Shown here in pieces: positions 61,664 through 64,000 of a stretch of DNA of 64,000 bases (its first letter is position 1; the number at the start of each line of letters is the position of its first letter). The notes beneath the pieces were generated by a model. That model saw nothing but the letters and a program-made list of their open reading frames with translations. It had not been told where the DNA came from and ran no database searches. This stretch comes from Drechmeria coniospora. Taxonomy: Eukaryota; Ascomycota; Sordariomycetes; Hypocreales; Ophiocordycipitaceae. Both the position numbers and the translations under genes were made by a program. The DNA lies in the NCBI RefSeq assembly GCF_001625195.1, contig NC_054391.1, positions 6,645,157 to 6,709,156 of the forward strand. Direction: 5' to 3'.

Positions 61664-64000
61664 ATGACGACGGCGTTACCTCGCCCCACGCGGCCGACCA
61701 TCGGCTCGCCAACTTTGTCCCTCAACACCTTGCCCGTGAGCAAGACCCGAAAGGTGACGGGAAACATGTCACCCATCAGCCCGACGACTTCGGCACCGGG
61801 CACGCCGAGGAGCGGCCTTAGATCTCCTTCCTCCTCCCTGCTACCGTGCACACCCCTCGCCGCCTCGGCCTTGCCTTCGCCCCGTTTGCTCCCTTCGACG
61901 GGCAAGTCGCTGCGGAAGACGGTCAGCATCAACTCCTTCCCACACCCGCCCGCCACCGATGGCCGCTCCAGCAGCCTGCCGTTCAACCCGTTGAACTACG
62001 ACAAGCCCCGGTCGCGAAAGCCCAAGTCTCCGAAGGAGATGATCAGTCCCACCTACGTGCCGTCGACGCCGAGCTTGCTGAACGGAAGCGGTGACGGCAA
62101 ATCCATCAGCAGCGCCCGCATGTCGGATGGTCTAATCAGCCACTCCTCCCCTCCGCACAGTCGAAGTTCCTCGGCCCAAGAGTCCTATTCCACCTCGGCC
62201 ACGACGTACGAGGACTCGGCCGAAGGGCCCTCGTCGCACGACCCGGATGCTTCCGGGGCCACCTCACCCCCTGACAAGCGCTCCTCCAAGTCCGAGGGCA
62301 AGGGGAACGTTCTCGTGAGCGTGCGCGTGAGACCCGACGCGAACGTGGGCCAGCAATGCCCCGAAGGAGAGTGGATGGTCGACGGCCGCACCTCGCTCGT
62401 CGCCTACAAGGGCAAGGAGGGCGGTGATTACTATTACGGTACGCGACCTGACGGCGCCCTCCCCCTCGGGCATCTTCCCGGGACGGACCCCCCCGCCCCC
62501 GCCCCCGCCCCCGCGCGCCTCGCTGCTGACTCGATGAGACTAGATAACGTGTTTGCGACGCACGACAAGAACGCGCGCGTCTACGATCACATCGCCAAGA
62601 GGCTGGTCCGCAGGGTCATGGAGGGGTACCACGGCACCGTCTTCGCCTACGGCATGACCGGCACCGGCAAGACCTTCTCCATGCAGGGAACCGCCTCCTC
62701 CCCCGGCGTCATCCCGCTCGCCATCACCGACATCTTCTCCTACATCCGCGAGACGCCATCCCGCGAGTTCCTGCTGCGCGTGAGCTACCTAGAAATCTAC
62801 AACGAGAAGATTTACGACCTGCTGAGCATGCCCACCGGCGCCGCCGTCGGGGCCGCCGTGCAGCAGGAGGAAATCAAGCTGCGCGAGGACAGCAAGCGAG
62901 GCGTCTACGCGACCCCCCTGAAAGAGGAGATTGTCCAGAGCCCGACGCAGCTGCTGCGGGTCATCGCCCGCGGCGACCAGGCTCGTCGAACGGCGAGCAC
63001 CCAGTTCAACACGCGCAGCTCGCGCAGCCACGCCGTCGTGCAGATCGTCGTCGAGAGCCGCGAGCGCGTGCCCGGCATGGCGGCCGGCGGCGCCGACGCC
63101 AAGCGGTCCGGCATCCTCCCGGGCGGCGTTCGCGTCTCGACCCTCAGCCTGATCGACCTCGCCGGTTCCGAGAGGGCGGCCGAGTCCAAGGAGCGGCGCC
63201 AGGAAGGCGCCCACATCAACAAGAGCCTGCTGACGCTCGGCACCGTCATCGCCAAGCTCTCCGAGTGGAAGGACAAGGAGGCCAAGGGGGGAGACAAGGA
63301 GGGGAAGCACCTGCCGTACCGCGACAGCAAGCTCACCCGCCTGCTGCAGGGGGCCCTCTCGGGCAACTCGCTCGTCAGCATCCTCTGCACAATACAAGTC
63401 GGTGCCGCCGGCAGTGCCGCCGCCGGCGGCCACACGACCGAGACGCTCAACACGCTCAAGTTCGCGTCGAGGGCCAAGAACAACATCGTCAGCCACGCCA
63501 AGAGGGCCGAGGAAGCGCTCGGCGTCGGCGGCGACGGAGGCGCCAGGGTGCTCCTCGAACGGTACCGCGTCGAAATCATGGAGCTCAAGCAGCAGCTGAG
63601 CATGCAGGCGAAGAAGGACCGCGGCCCGGACGCCGGGAGGGACGACGAAGCCGAAAAGGCGCGCGAGCTCGAGGCGGCCGAGCGGCACGAGGAGCAGATG
63701 CTGGAGATGCAGCTCGCGAGAACGGCGCTCAAGGAGCGCATCGACCACCTCAACCGGCTCATCCTCAGCTCCAAGTCGATCGGCGTCAACACCAACGGAT
63801 CGATGAGCTCCCTGAGCCACTACGCGCGCTTCTCCCAGATGTCGCTCACGGCGTCGCCGCGGTCCTCGGTCGTCACCTCGAACGGGCCGAGGCTGTTCCC
63901 GGAACGGACGGCCTCGATGACGTCGGCGTCGTCGACGGTCGGCCGCCGATCGAGTGCCGGACGCCGCTTCTCCGCCGACGGGGACGCGGCCGACGGGGAG
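61664..64000 (+). CDS. kipA: Kinesin-7 motor, KipA/Kip2-like (5' part, runs off the window)
   Basis: Exon 1 61664-62438 and exon 2 62544 to beyond 64000; at least 743 residues visible. A Ser/Pro-rich basic N-terminus (about 220 aa, with several SP/TP sites) precedes the motor domain. Motor landmarks: VLVSVRVRP, FATHDKNARVYDHIAKRLV, P-loop GMTGTGKT (295-302), YLEIYNEKIYDLL, switch I NTRSSRSH, switch II DLAGSE, HINKSLLTLGTVI, HLPYRDSKLTRLLQ, and ETLNTLKFASRAK. A coiled coil starts after the neck (LLERYRVEIMELKQQLSM). The GMTGTGKT P-loop and N-terminal extension are characteristic of KipA, a plus-end-directed motor that keeps fungal hyphae growing straight. The single intron is 105 bp, without an in-frame stop. 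The 3' end is missing. Confidence 0.92.
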   Translation, partial: MTTALPRPTRPTIGSPTLSLNTLPVSKTRKVTGNMSPISPTTSAPGTPRSGLRSPSSSLLPCTPLAASALPSPRLLPSTGKSLRKTVSINSFPHPPATDGRSSSLPFNPLNYDKPRSRKPKSPKEMISPTYVPSTPSLLNGSGDGKSISSARMSDGLISHSSPPHSRSSSAQESYSTSATTYEDSAEGPSSHDPDASGATSPPDKRSSKSEGKGNVLVSVRVRPDANVGQQCPEGEWMVDGRTSLVAYKGKEGGDYYYGTRPDGALPLGHLPGTDPPAPAPAPARLAADSMRLDNVFATHDKNARVYDHIAKRLVRRVMEGYHGTVFAYGMTGTGKTFSMQGTASSPGVIPLAITDIFSYIRETPSREFLLRVSYLEIYNEKIYDLLSMPTGAAVGAAVQQEEIKLREDSKRGVYATPLKEEIVQSPTQLLRVIARGDQARRTASTQFNTRSSRSHAVVQIVVESRERVPGMAAGGADAKRSGILPGGVRVSTLSLIDLAGSERAAESKERRQEGAHINKSLLTLGTVIAKLSEWKDKEAKGGDKEGKHLPYRDSKLTRLLQGALSGNSLVSILCTIQVGAAGSAAAGGHTTETLNTLKFASRAKNNIVSHAKRAEEALGVGGDGGARVLLERYRVEIMELKQQLSMQAKKDRGPDAGRDDEAEKARELEAAERHEEQMLEMQLARTALKERIDHLNRLILSSKSIGVNTNGSMSSLSHYARFSQMSLTASPRSSVVTSNGPRLFPERTASMTSASSTVGRRSSAGRRFSADGDAADGE

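Overview
The window is nuclear DNA of a filamentous ascomycete, most likely a GC-rich Sordariomycete and probably Hypocreales. I infer this from the products (ZafA/Zap1-like zinc regulator, KipA-type kinesin, DUF3405 and luciferase-fold proteins), short GT-AG introns of about 50-100 bp, GC-rich third codon positions, and intergenic DNA full of the word TACGGAGTA and its palindrome. No bacterial, plasmid, phage or CRISPR feature is present. I found no tRNA or rRNA gene.

Nineteen protein-coding genes can be supported, and most exon structures below close exactly in frame. From left to right: a small acylated-looking protein (-); a C2H2 zinc-response regulator (+); ribosomal protein uL29/RPL35 (-) diverging from the Golgi SNARE GOS1 (+); ATP10, an F1Fo-ATP synthase assembly factor (-); BCKDH-E2 (+); gluconokinase (-); dipeptidyl peptidase III (+); ribosomal protein eL6 (-) diverging from mitochondrial HSP78 (+); ARF1 (-) diverging from EMP24 (+); a DUF3405 membrane protein (-); a luciferase-domain protein (+); a Cus2/Tat-SF1 splicing factor (-); RPN13 (-) diverging from GINS subunit PSF1 (+); a Vsb1-like SulP/STAS/cyclic-nucleotide-domain transporter (+); an STK19-family protein (+); and the 5' two thirds of a kinesin-7 KipA gene (+), cut by the right edge.

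The genes are conserved housekeeping functions with no operon or biosynthetic cluster. Loose themes are ER-Golgi traffic (GOS1, ARF1, EMP24), mitochondrial function (ATP10, BCKDH-E2, HSP78), translation (uL29, eL6) and replication/proteolysis (PSF1, RPN13).

Between them lie long gene-poor stretches: 1.1-5.1, 11.7-13.6, 17.7-23.0, 31.6-33.7, 37.6-39.8, 47.1-49.4 and 54.5-61.7 kb. These are where the odd structures sit: a diverged three-copy direct repeat, a 12-bp minisatellite, a 34-bp displaced fragment of an ARF1 exon, two copies of a tiny inverted-repeat element about 1.6 kb apart, and near-perfect 20-bp palindromes. I did not find a convincing new multi-gene system. The best leads are the small inverted-repeat element, the palindrome family and the ARF1 fragment.
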